DNA from: Paenibacillus dendrobii
GTDB lineage: Bacteria > Bacillota > Bacilli > Paenibacillales > Paenibacillaceae
DNA length: 64,000 bases
Reading direction: 5' to 3'
NCBI RefSeq assembly: GCF_009807035.1
Contig: NZ_WUBI01000001.1
Span: forward strand, 1,984,001 to 2,048,000
Positions 17,881-26,005 of this stretch are shown here, piece by piece (the first letter of the stretch is position 1; every line of letters begins with the position of its first letter). The notes under the pieces are model-generated. The model was not told the DNA's origin. It saw only the letters and a program-made list of their open reading frames with translations, and searched no databases. Position numbers and translations under genes: made by a program.

Positions 17881-18753
17881 TTATTCCTTCAAGCCCGACG
17901 TGGACATCGTTTGGATGATGCTGCTCTGCGTCACGATGAATACGGTAATCGGAACGATCATCATGAGGAGCGTGACGGCAGCTACCGGTCCGGTACGGAC
18001 CAGGCCGCCGCTTGCGATCTGCCCGAACACGTAATCCACGGTCTTCAGCTGCTCGCTGTAAATGTATTTGTGGCTCGTGACAGAGCCGTTGGTCCAAAGA
18101 TTTTGGAGCGAGAAAATGATCAGCGTCAGCCAGGCGGGCCTTACGATCGGCATGACGATTTGCCAGTAGATACGGTACTCGCTGGCCCCGTCGATTTTCC
18201 CCGCCTCAAGCAGCGCATCCGGAATCTGTTCCATGAACTGCTTCATCAGGTACAGTCCGAGCGTCATACCGAATGCTGGCAGCAGAATGGCCCAATAAGT
18301 ATTGATCAGACCCAGATATGAAATGATCATATAGTTCGGAACCTGGGTCACGTATACCGTGAACATGAGCGAAAGCACCACGATGTTGAATAATATCCTT
18401 TTGCCTGGAAAACGGAGCTTGGCAAGCGGATATGCCGCGGCCGAAGCCAGGATGACATGCCACACCGTTCCGATGATGGCAATGAAAAACGTATTGAACA
18501 CGTATCTCGAAAACGGAACCCAGGAATCGCTGAAAATGTTGACCAAATCCGTAAAGTTTTTGAACGTGGGATTGCGCACGAACAGTTTAGGCGGAAAAGT
18601 AAAGATCTCATCGATCGGCTTAAACGCGTTGCTGATCGTGAATACCAGCGGCAGTGCCATGAAACAGGCCACTCCGCCCAGCAGCACGAACAGAAGCAGG
18701 TCTACGCCCCAGGAACGGTTCAATCTTTTCGGCATCTTTAGTACGAGCTTCAT
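17881..18753 (-). CDS. Carbohydrate ABC transporter permease (MalG type), first pair
   Basis: This 290-residue permease has six membrane segments and an EAA loop (LEAGKIDGASEYRIYWQIVMP, about residue 190). The ATG follows AGGTGAGTAAAGC. It ends 9 bases before the Yip1-type gene and begins 3 bases after the stop of its partner permease. Its partner and the fusion binding protein are the genes directly upstream. Confidence 0.92.
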   Translation of the reverse strand: MKLVLKMPKRLNRSWGVDLLLFVLLGGVACFMALPLVFTISNAFKPIDEIFTFPPKLFVRNPTFKNFTDLVNIFSDSWVPFSRYVFNTFFIAIIGTVWHVILASAAAYPLAKLRFPGKRILFNIVVLSLMFTVYVTQVPNYMIISYLGLINTYWAILLPAFGMTLGLYLMKQFMEQIPDALLEAGKIDGASEYRIYWQIVMPIVRPAWLTLIIFSLQNLWTNGSVTSHKYIYSEQLKTVDYVFGQIASGGLVRTGPVAAVTLLMMIVPITVFIVTQSSIIQTMSTSGLKE

Positions 18754-18756
18754 GCT

Positions 18757-19752
18757 TTACTCACCTACTTTTCCTAGGAGCTTCTGGGTTAACAGGTTCA
18801 CCGACAGCATGATGGTGAACAGCACGGTCGCGATCGCCGAGGCATAACCCATTTCAAAACGGATCGTCCCGTAATCGACCAGGTGGGTTACGATCGTGTG
18901 TGCAGCATAATCCACGCTTGGAAATCCGATCAGGTAGATCGAAATTTCCGCGACGGAAAAAGCGGAGGCGATCTGGATGACCGCGCCGAACATCAGCTGC
19001 GGCCGCATGGCCGGCAGCGTAATGAACCACAGCTCCTGCCAGCGGTTGCGGATGCCGTCAATGCTGCCCGCTTCGTACATCGTCCGGTCCACGTTCTGCA
19101 GACCGGCGATAAATGCCAGAAAGGATGTGCCAAGGCTAAGCCACAACTGCACCAGAATGAGAATCATCAGCACATATCTGGAATCCTGAAGCCACTGGAT
19201 CGGCTCCATGATGAAGCCCCATTTCATCAGAAACGAGTTGGCGTATCCATAAGAATCGCCGGCGAAAAGCAGCGTCCAGATCAAATACGTGTTGCCCGAA
19301 ATCGAAGGAGCATACAGCACCAGCGTCAGCAGCGCCCGCAGCTTCGGCGGCAGCTCGTTGATCAGCCATGCGAACATGAAGCAGGCAATATAGCTGATCG
19401 GACCGGTAATGGCCGCAAACAGCAGCGTATTTTTCAAAGCGATCAAAAAGATATCATCCTGAACGAACAATCTCGCATAGTTCTGCCAGCCGATCCATTT
19501 CGGCGACTGCAGCAGATTGAAATTCGTAAAGCTTAATACAAAGGATAAAAGCACCGGAATAACGGTAAACGTGCAGAAAATAATGAAATAAGGCGCCATC
19601 AAAACATAAGCATGCTTATTCATCTTCATTTCCGTCCATATCCGCGCGGCCTTGTTCCGTATCATGCGCCCCGGCGCGCCCCCGCCTGGCATTTTCGCTC
19701 CCGTCACAACGGGACGATCGGCAATCTGCTGCTTCATATGAAGGTCCCTCAT
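18757..19752 (-). CDS. Sugar ABC transporter permease (UgpA type), first pair
   Basis: This 331-residue permease has a hydrophilic N-terminal extension of about 45 residues before the first membrane segment (YVLMAPYFIIFCTFTVIPVLL). Its EAA loop reads YEAGSIDGIRNRWQELWFITLP (about residue 235). Its ATG overlaps the TGA of the fusion binding protein (ATGA), which couples translation of the two. No ATPase is encoded nearby. Confidence 0.92.
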   Translation of the reverse strand: MRDLHMKQQIADRPVVTGAKMPGGGAPGRMIRNKAARIWTEMKMNKHAYVLMAPYFIIFCTFTVIPVLLSFVLSFTNFNLLQSPKWIGWQNYARLFVQDDIFLIALKNTLLFAAITGPISYIACFMFAWLINELPPKLRALLTLVLYAPSISGNTYLIWTLLFAGDSYGYANSFLMKWGFIMEPIQWLQDSRYVLMILILVQLWLSLGTSFLAFIAGLQNVDRTMYEAGSIDGIRNRWQELWFITLPAMRPQLMFGAVIQIASAFSVAEISIYLIGFPSVDYAAHTIVTHLVDYGTIRFEMGYASAIATVLFTIMLSVNLLTQKLLGKVGE

Positions 19753-22697
19753 TTCTCTGTCGGGAGATTGAATTCTTTGCGTTTGATCGTAATTTCCTCA
19801 TTCATGGCCCGCACATAATTGTCCATCGTTTCCCTCGGGTCATCGCCATGCACGACGACACGGCGGAACGCATTGTCGATGTTGCGTCCTGTCAGGTAGC
19901 CTCCCGGCACCTCCGGAATGCCTCTGACCCACTGCATTTGCTCCTGCAGCTTGCGAAGATCGAGCGTCGGCCAAGGAAGCTGCGTCAGGGCATCCTTGTT
20001 GGCGGTTGGATAACGGGCGGAAGCGCCCATCCGGATTTCCATCTGGCGTCCATAAGCAACTTGCGTGTCCTTCCCGGTCCACCATTTCATGAACTCCCAT
20101 GCCGCGTCTTTATGTTCCGTATGCTTGAACATCACCGTTGCCGAGCCGCTGCTGCCGACCTCGCGGTGAAGCTTGCCGTCGCTGCCAAGCGTGCCGGGCA
20201 CCGGCGCGAACGACCACAGCCCTTTGATTTCCGGCGCAAACACGCTTAGCTTGTTGTACATCGTATAATCCACGATTCCGATCGGCATCTCGCCGGTCCG
20301 GAAGCGGTTGGCGAAGTCGACGGAGATCGGGATTTTATAATTCACGTAGAAGTCCGTCCACTGCTTGAACTCTTTGATGCCCGTTTCCGAATCGAGATCC
20401 ACGGCCGCCCCGCCGTCCTTGTAGAACTGTCCCTGGTTTTGGTACAGGAACATGGCGTAGGCCGGACTCGGCGGCATTGTGACGATGTTGGTATTGGCCA
20501 CGTCATTGCCCAAGGAATCGAGCGACTTTTGCGGTAAACCGAACTGCAGGTTATGTTTTTGCAGTACCGGCAGAATGTCATGGACATCATCCCAGGTCTG
20601 CGGCACTTTCAGATGCAGTTCATCCTCGAGGATATCCCTCCGGTAGAAAAGCATCGGGAACGTCTGCTGCTCCGGTAGCGCGTAGTAAGAACCGCCGTAC
20701 TCATATGGCACAAGCGCACTTGCATTAAATTGGTCTTTCACCGTGCCAAAATCCGGGAACGCCGACAAATCCTGCAGCGCACTGCGGCTCGCATAATTCA
20801 CGGGCAGATCGTTGCCGATCTGAAGCGCGATATCCGGCCCCTTGCCGGCCACGGTCGAAGGCAGAATGACGTCCGATGCCACCAGCTTCAGATTGACATG
20901 GATGCCTGTCTTCGGCGTGAATTGGTCGTCAATGAGCCTTTTGATCACCTGCGCCTGATCGCGCGCGGAAGTAACCCATACCGAAATGCTGTCCTTGTTG
21001 TCGTCTGCAGAAAAGTCATCGTAATTCTCGTAGAACGATGCCAGGAAAGACTCTGTGCCGGATACCAGCTTGGTCCAAGCCCCAGCCTCAGCCTGCGGCA
21101 GCTTGCTGCCCGGAGAACTGACGATCAGGTAATCCAGCGACAAGGGCTGCTCGTTCACCGTCAGCATCCATGAGCTGAGCGCACCGACGTTGGTTTTGAA
21201 CGTCTCAATGCGTGAAGGCACGGATTCGGGTTTGTCTGCCATGTCCTTCAGCTGGTAAGCTACCGTATTGATAATGGACGTCCGCTCATCGCTCTGGCCG
21301 GATGGTCCCTCGATCGCCTTCGCGATGCTGTACAGCTGTTCGCTGGACTCCCGGAACACTTGGGTCATCTCCGGTATGCGCTGCTCCAGGTTATAATCGC
21401 GGAACGTATCCGGCACCGTGCCGGTGTAACTGATGATTTGACGATACATGGCGTTTAGCTCCAGGATACTGGACTCCACCGAACGGAGAATCGGTGCAAT
21501 GTCCCCGAGCGTAACCTCCATCCGAATCCGGTGCTTTCCTTCGGTGAGATGAAAAAGATAAGGCTCCCCTCCCCCCGGTCCGATCACCTTCATCTGCCAA
21601 GAGCTGCTGTACGGGAATGTAACGGTCTGCATTTCCTTAAACGGCAGCTTGCCGTCTATGTAAATCGAACGAAGCACGGATAAGCCCCGCAGATAGTTTT
21701 GCCGATTTTTAAAAGCGATCTGATATAACCCGTCCTTCGGCACTTCGATTTCCCATTCGATCCACTGCCCAGGAAGCCTCCAGGCATAGCCGCCCATGGC
21801 GTTATTGCGAAGTTTGGATACATGGTAAGGTTCCACCGCCGGATTGGAGCGGTCGTTATAGGGAAGAAGGCTCGGTGAAGATTTATACATGGCCTGCTCA
21901 GCCTGAACTTTCATGGAAACGTCCGCCGCAGGCTTCAGTCCTTCCGATGCGTATTTCGCCGCGATGTCGCTGTATGATGGCATGGCAGCCGGTGCAGACA
22001 GAATAATCTGCCGGATCACCAGCGGTTCCTTGACCGAGTTCAAAGACAGGCTGTGCTTCCCTGCGGAAAAATAAAACAAAAACGGATCTTCGTACGCGCC
22101 GCTGCTGTCCTTCAAGGCAATGTCCTGCCACAAATGCTCTTCCACCTGTCCCGGCGTCAAATCATTCCCGCGCCCGTCCTGGTCGAATTGGTTCTTCTCA
22201 TTTTTCCATACCCGGTTCAAAACCAAGTTTTTTGCTTCTGCAAATGGAACGGCACCATCAATAGCCAGCTCCCGCTCGATGTCGGAATCCTTGCCCGGTT
22301 CCGTGTATAATTCGAGGCGTATGTTATACAGGCCCGCCTTCTTCACGTCAAAATCCCATGTCACACTGCCGGAATCCTGTGTAAGAATCGAATTCCCCTG
22401 AACGCCCTGATAGTTGGGAAGAACGGAGACGTTCATGCCTTCAGCTTGGTTGTAGGCGTCTCCTTCAATAACCATGTCCCCGGCTGATGTGGCCGACGCT
22501 TTATGATTGTTCAGGTACTCTTCATAGCCGCCTGGTTTCGCCGATTGTTTGATGCCGCGAAGGTCCAGTTGTACCGGCGATTGCACGGCCGAGGCTGAAG
22601 CCTCGCGGGAAGATGGTCCCTGCGCAGCTGTGATTAAGCCGGCGGCAACGGACACCGCAAGCAGAGTGGATGCTGCCTTGAATATCGATCTGTGCAT
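19749..22697 (-). CDS. Fusion protein: carbohydrate-binding-like modules plus ABC solute-binding domain
   Basis: At about 982 residues this protein is twice the usual length of a sugar-binding protein. After a signal peptide (MHRSIFKAASTLLAVSVAAG) come two similar beta-sandwich modules resembling carbohydrate-binding modules (about 45-220, GLYNIRLELYTEPGKD; and about 255-405, GLYQIAFKNRQNYLRGL). A helical linker follows, and the last 450 or so residues are a family 1 solute-binding domain (DSISVWVTSARDQAQVIKRL onward). I see no lipobox. The ATG at 22697 follows GGGGGAG and excludes a 20-residue upstream extension. The modules may hold long oligosaccharides near the transporter; this is inferred. 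Confidence 0.85.
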   Translation of the reverse strand: MHRSIFKAASTLLAVSVAAGLITAAQGPSSREASASAVQSPVQLDLRGIKQSAKPGGYEEYLNNHKASATSAGDMVIEGDAYNQAEGMNVSVLPNYQGVQGNSILTQDSGSVTWDFDVKKAGLYNIRLELYTEPGKDSDIERELAIDGAVPFAEAKNLVLNRVWKNEKNQFDQDGRGNDLTPGQVEEHLWQDIALKDSSGAYEDPFLFYFSAGKHSLSLNSVKEPLVIRQIILSAPAAMPSYSDIAAKYASEGLKPAADVSMKVQAEQAMYKSSPSLLPYNDRSNPAVEPYHVSKLRNNAMGGYAWRLPGQWIEWEIEVPKDGLYQIAFKNRQNYLRGLSVLRSIYIDGKLPFKEMQTVTFPYSSSWQMKVIGPGGGEPYLFHLTEGKHRIRMEVTLGDIAPILRSVESSILELNAMYRQIISYTGTVPDTFRDYNLEQRIPEMTQVFRESSEQLYSIAKAIEGPSGQSDERTSIINTVAYQLKDMADKPESVPSRIETFKTNVGALSSWMLTVNEQPLSLDYLIVSSPGSKLPQAEAGAWTKLVSGTESFLASFYENYDDFSADDNKDSISVWVTSARDQAQVIKRLIDDQFTPKTGIHVNLKLVASDVILPSTVAGKGPDIALQIGNDLPVNYASRSALQDLSAFPDFGTVKDQFNASALVPYEYGGSYYALPEQQTFPMLFYRRDILEDELHLKVPQTWDDVHDILPVLQKHNLQFGLPQKSLDSLGNDVANTNIVTMPPSPAYAMFLYQNQGQFYKDGGAAVDLDSETGIKEFKQWTDFYVNYKIPISVDFANRFRTGEMPIGIVDYTMYNKLSVFAPEIKGLWSFAPVPGTLGSDGKLHREVGSSGSATVMFKHTEHKDAAWEFMKWWTGKDTQVAYGRQMEIRMGASARYPTANKDALTQLPWPTLDLRKLQEQMQWVRGIPEVPGGYLTGRNIDNAFRRVVVHGDDPRETMDNYVRAMNEEITIKRKEFNLPTEK

Positions 22698-22720
22698 GGG
22701 CTCCCCCTTCCTCTTCAGCA

Positions 22721-22753
22721 GTACCCCTCTCCCTTGGCCAAGGACAGGGGTAC
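22721..22753 (-). other. Intercistronic stem-loop between the two binding-protein genes
   Basis: GTACCCCT and AGGGGTAC pair perfectly, with a self-complementary TTGGCCAA inside. It lies directly after the first binding-protein gene, the same position as the stem-loop at 3093-3130 in the other importer operon. Confidence 0.55.
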
Positions 22754-22781
22754 ACATCAGAGTTACTATGCTGCCGGTCGG

Positions 22782-24215
22782 TTATTTACTGTCCTGAAGC
22801 AGCTTGTTGATGTTGGCTTCGAACTGCGGCTTAACCTTATCGACCGCGGTGGAAGGCGAGATTTTGCCTGTCGTGATATCCTTGACGACACCTTCAAACA
22901 GCTTGCCGCCATCCGGAATCGCGTAATAGGAAATGTAGTCGATGCTTTCAGACATTTGCTTGCGCGTATCCAGCGATTCCTTGTTCGGATAAGAGCTTTC
23001 CCAAGATTGCTGCGACAATTTTCTGCCGGCATCATGCAGGCTGATCTCATCCAGAATCTTTGCTGCCACATCCGCATGTTTTGAGTACTTCGCTACCATG
23101 AACATGTTGCCGAACGGAGTGTAGGAGACGTACTTATCCGATTTCGGACCTTTCGGGAAGAACACGTACCCGAGTTCCTGGTTCTTCATATTGTCGAGCA
23201 ATCCGCCCAGCTCCCAGCTGAAACCGGCGTACATGACGCCTTTGCCTGCAACAAATTCCTTGTTCGCATCCTCCGGAATTGGCTGCATGATGGATTTGTC
23301 TTTGTTGTAGAGATCCGCTATGAACTGCAGCGCCTCCATCGAATTTTCGCCGTTCAGTGAGAATTTGATGTTGCCTTCGGCATCCTTGTCAACCGTGCCT
23401 TTGTTGGAGTAGATCATTTGCTCCGTGAAGGAATTGATTTTTCCGTAAGCGCCGGCGATTCCGAAGATGTCTGTTTTACCGTCGCCGTTCGTGTCTTTGG
23501 TTGCTTTTTTGGCGAAGTCGCGGAATTTTTCCCACGTCCATTCGCCTTTTTGCTGAAGTTCATACGGATCTTCAAGACCCAGCTTCTTCACGAGTGTTTT
23601 GTTGTAAAAAATGCCGTAAGGCGATGGAGAGGAATCGGTCATGCCGTACTGCTTGCCTTTGAAGTTTCCGCCCTTTTTCATCCAGTCGATGTATTTCGGA
23701 TCGTTCAAATCAAGTTTGTCGTCTACCGGTTGTATAAAATCTTTGTTGACGAGCGTCGGGAAGGCCCAGAACAGCTCGAGGAGGACAATGTCGGCAAAAG
23801 GTGTGCCGGAGAGGGATGTCGTGGTGAAGTTTTCTACGTATTTGCCGTAATCGCCAAATTTCACGAATTCGATTTTGCAGTTGTATTTCTTTTCAACTTG
23901 GTCAATCAGCTTGATCTGCTCTTCTTCCGCAGGACCTTTTTCCTTCACCAGTCTCGGATCGGCATCGTCATACCATACGCCAATCTTGATGGTGTCTCCG
24001 CCCAAATCGGTCTTATTCTCTTCCGGCGCAGCAGCCTGCTCTTTCTCAGGCTCTGGGGCAGGCTCTTGATCCGCCTCTTTCGCTGGCTCCTGCTCAGCGG
24101 CTTTATTGCTTTCATTGGAACTGCCTTCTTGAGCGCCGCCGCCCGAGCAGCCTGCAATGGTAAATACAAATAACAAGACTACGAGCAGCATGGAGAGTAC
24201 TTTCATTTTCTTCAC
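22782..24215 (-). CDS. Sugar-binding lipoprotein, first gene of the mannosidase operon
   Basis: This roughly 477-residue lipoprotein has a signal ending in FTIAGC and a long Glu/Pro/Ala-rich tether (EPAKEADQEPAPEPEKEQ) before the binding domain (DTIKIGVWYDDADPRLVKE). The tether would hold the domain away from the membrane through a thick wall. The best start is GTG at 24215, with GGGGGA seven bases upstream; ATGs at 24230 and 24206 are alternatives. As first gene of the operon it should be the most abundant product, helped by the stem-loop after it. It may serve either permease pair. Confidence 0.9.
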   Translation of the reverse strand: MKKMKVLSMLLVVLLFVFTIAGCSGGGAQEGSSNESNKAAEQEPAKEADQEPAPEPEKEQAAAPEENKTDLGGDTIKIGVWYDDADPRLVKEKGPAEEEQIKLIDQVEKKYNCKIEFVKFGDYGKYVENFTTTSLSGTPFADIVLLELFWAFPTLVNKDFIQPVDDKLDLNDPKYIDWMKKGGNFKGKQYGMTDSSPSPYGIFYNKTLVKKLGLEDPYELQQKGEWTWEKFRDFAKKATKDTNGDGKTDIFGIAGAYGKINSFTEQMIYSNKGTVDKDAEGNIKFSLNGENSMEALQFIADLYNKDKSIMQPIPEDANKEFVAGKGVMYAGFSWELGGLLDNMKNQELGYVFFPKGPKSDKYVSYTPFGNMFMVAKYSKHADVAAKILDEISLHDAGRKLSQQSWESSYPNKESLDTRKQMSESIDYISYYAIPDGGKLFEGVVKDITTGKISPSTAVDKVKPQFEANINKLLQDSK

Positions 24216-24420
24216 GCGTTCATCCCCCATTTTCCGTTTCGGATTAGTGTTGTGGACCTGAATACAGAAAAGACCAATGAAACCTTAAGCAATAAAACCG
24301 ATCACCCCTTTGTCATTTGCGTTTAACCACAAAAAAGAATGCGCTTACATAATAGCTTTTTACAAATAAGCGATACGCCCATCATCCTGAATGAGTAAAA
24401 AGATCAGAATTTGTCGCTTT

Positions 24421-24440
24421 ATATATCATATTAGATATAT
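24421..24440 (-). promoter_or_regulatory. AT-rich palindrome, candidate GntR operator
   Basis: ATATATC and GATATAT flank ATATTA. It lies about 20 bp downstream of the likely transcription start. Its ATC...GAT form resembles the palindrome at 25825-25841 before the GntR gene, so one regulator could bind both. Confidence 0.4.
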
Positions 24441-24443
24441 CAT

Positions 24444-24492
24444 TTATACCGCTTACACGAGTTATTATAATCGGGTGCCTATATTTTGTAAA
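24444..24492 (-). promoter_or_regulatory. Promoter of the nine-gene operon with overlapping cre-like site
   Basis: TTTACA (24492-24487) and TATAAT (24469-24464) on minus are 17 bp apart. TGTAAGCGGTATAA (24457-24444) starts at the predicted transcription start and differs from the cre consensus at one position. Carbon catabolite repression is inferred. Confidence 0.6.
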
Positions 24493-24608
24493 TAGTGAAT
24501 ATATCTTATTATACAACTAGTCCCTATTCATTATATCTAACACAAACAATCTTCCGGTAACCACCGTTTTGATCACCGGATGTGCACGCTTCTCCATTTA
24601 AGGACAAC

Positions 24609-24635
24609 AAAAAGACCGGCCCCGCTGGGCCGGCC
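24609..24635 (-). terminator. Rho-independent terminator of the GntR-type regulator gene
   Basis: On minus, GGCCGGCCC and GGGCCGGTC pair (one G-U) around a short loop, followed by TTTTTG. It separates the regulator gene from the downstream operon promoter. Confidence 0.8.
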
Positions 24636-24650
24636 ATGGTGAGACTATTT

Positions 24651-25793
24651 CTATATTTGTTCCTGGGCGGTGTATTCATCGGTTAATGCCGCAGTCGAAG
24701 CTCTTTCAATTAGGCGGACCGGTATCTCGGCTTGCACGGGGTTCTTCCCGCTCCCTTCGATCTGGCTCACGATCAGCTCTGCCGCTTTGCGGCCGATTTC
24801 GCTGTAATCCTGGGCAATCGTCGTCAGCGGCACTTCCACCAGGCTGGAAATCATATGATCGTCGAATCCGGCAATGGACAACTGTCCAGGTACTTGGATT
24901 CCCATGTCCAACGCGCTGCGCAGAAGATCAACAGCCAGATGGTCATGCTCCGCTTGAATGGCGGTCACGCCGAGATCCATGATCCTGCTGATCATGTTCT
25001 TGTAAAAGGTATTGCTCTTGTCTTCGTCGGCGTCGCGGTAAAAGTCCGCGATTACCAGCTCCGGATCGACGGCAAGTCCGTGATCCCGCAGCGCTTTGCA
25101 GTAACCTTGATAGCGGTCGCGCACCGAGCTGCGGAACTCAATGGCAATGCTCGAAACAAACGCTATCCGTTCATGACCCAGCTCAATCAGCTGCTTGGCA
25201 ATCAAGTATCCGCCCTGCGTGTTGTCCGACACGACGCTGGTTACCGGAAGGCTCTCCACGTACTGATCAATCATGACCAGAGGATAGTCGTTCCAGTACA
25301 GTGCATGCAGCACATCGATATTGCTGATGGTGCTGATGGGGTACAGAATGATCCCGCTCGAACCGTTTTTCGGAATCCGGAGCAGGAATTCCCGCTCCCT
25401 GTCCTTGCTCCAATTGCTGTTATGAATGCTCAAATAATATCCCTTGGTATCCAGGTAATCGGTGGCTCCCTTAATGAAATCCAGCTCGCTCGTAGCCATA
25501 TACGGCAATACCATCGAAATAATCGGAGCTGCGGACACGGTGCCGGGTTCCCCTGCTCCGCTTCTCGGCTCTTGTTTCTTCACATAACTGCCGCTGCCCC
25601 GCTTACGGTAGATCAATCCTTCCCGTTCGAGTTCGATCAGCGCTCTCTTGGATGTAATCCGGCTGACGCCCGACCGTTCGGCAAGCTCCATTTCGGTTGG
25701 CAGCTGCTGGTCTTCTTTATATTCACCGGAAAGTATCTTTTCCTTCAGATCCTCGATAATCACCATGTACAACGGCTTTTGGTTTGACTGCAT
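24651..25793 (-). CDS. GntR-headed, LacI-type sugar-responsive regulator (AraR-like architecture)
   Basis: This 380-residue repressor-like protein joins a GntR winged helix (residues 8-72: LPTEMELAERSGVSRITSKRALIELEREGLIYRKRGSGSYV) to a periplasmic-binding-type effector domain (about 90-365), the layout of AraR. The effector domain should bind a sugar released from the imported substrate. It lies directly upstream of the mannosidase operon in the same direction and is terminated separately. Palindromes at its own promoter (25825-25841) and in the operon leader (24421-24440) are candidate operators. Identity with AraR itself is not supported because no arabinose genes are near. Confidence 0.9.
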   Translation of the reverse strand: MQSNQKPLYMVIIEDLKEKILSGEYKEDQQLPTEMELAERSGVSRITSKRALIELEREGLIYRKRGSGSYVKKQEPRSGAGEPGTVSAAPIISMVLPYMATSELDFIKGATDYLDTKGYYLSIHNSNWSKDREREFLLRIPKNGSSGIILYPISTISNIDVLHALYWNDYPLVMIDQYVESLPVTSVVSDNTQGGYLIAKQLIELGHERIAFVSSIAIEFRSSVRDRYQGYCKALRDHGLAVDPELVIADFYRDADEDKSNTFYKNMISRIMDLGVTAIQAEHDHLAVDLLRSALDMGIQVPGQLSIAGFDDHMISSLVEVPLTTIAQDYSEIGRKAAELIVSQIEGSGKNPVQAEIPVRLIERASTAALTDEYTAQEQI

Positions 25794-25824
25794 ATACTCA
25801 CTTCCAGTCTGTCCCTTTATTCAC

Positions 25825-25866
25825 ATAATCGAATTGATTATATCAAATTTATGTTCAATTATGCAA
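25825..25866 (-). promoter_or_regulatory. Promoter of the GntR-type gene with operator over the -10 box
   Basis: TTGCAT (25866-25861) and TATAAT (25842-25837) on minus are 18 bp apart. The palindrome ATAATC GAATT GATTAT (25825-25841) covers the -10 box, a classic autorepression layout. Confidence 0.55.
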
Positions 25867-25892
25867 TCAAACATACCAACTATATCAAAATG

Positions 25893-25928
25893 GGCTATCC
25901 TACATATCCGTAGATATGTAGGATAGCC
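25893..25928 (-). terminator. Perfect 16-bp hairpin after the S9 peptidase gene
   Basis: GGCTATCCTACATATC and its exact complement flank CGTA. On minus it is followed by CATTTTGAT, a modest T run. It lies about 80 bp beyond the peptidase stop, so a terminator is the simplest reading. The plus-strand side lacks Ts. Confidence 0.6.
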
Positions 25929-26005
25929 TCCTAGGCAATGCGAATTCGATAGATTCGCTTCAGTTTCAATAACGATGAATGAGCGTATGCGTCATGTTCA
26001 ACATA

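Larger units (their letters stand above)
24216..24608. other. AT-rich control region of the nine-gene operon
   Basis: No convincing gene lies in this stretch of nearly 400 bases. It holds a promoter, a start-site cre-like box and a palindrome (entered separately). A second, weaker cre-like TGTAAGCGCATTCT lies on minus at 24336-24349. The expected leader is about 240 nt. Confidence 0.6.
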
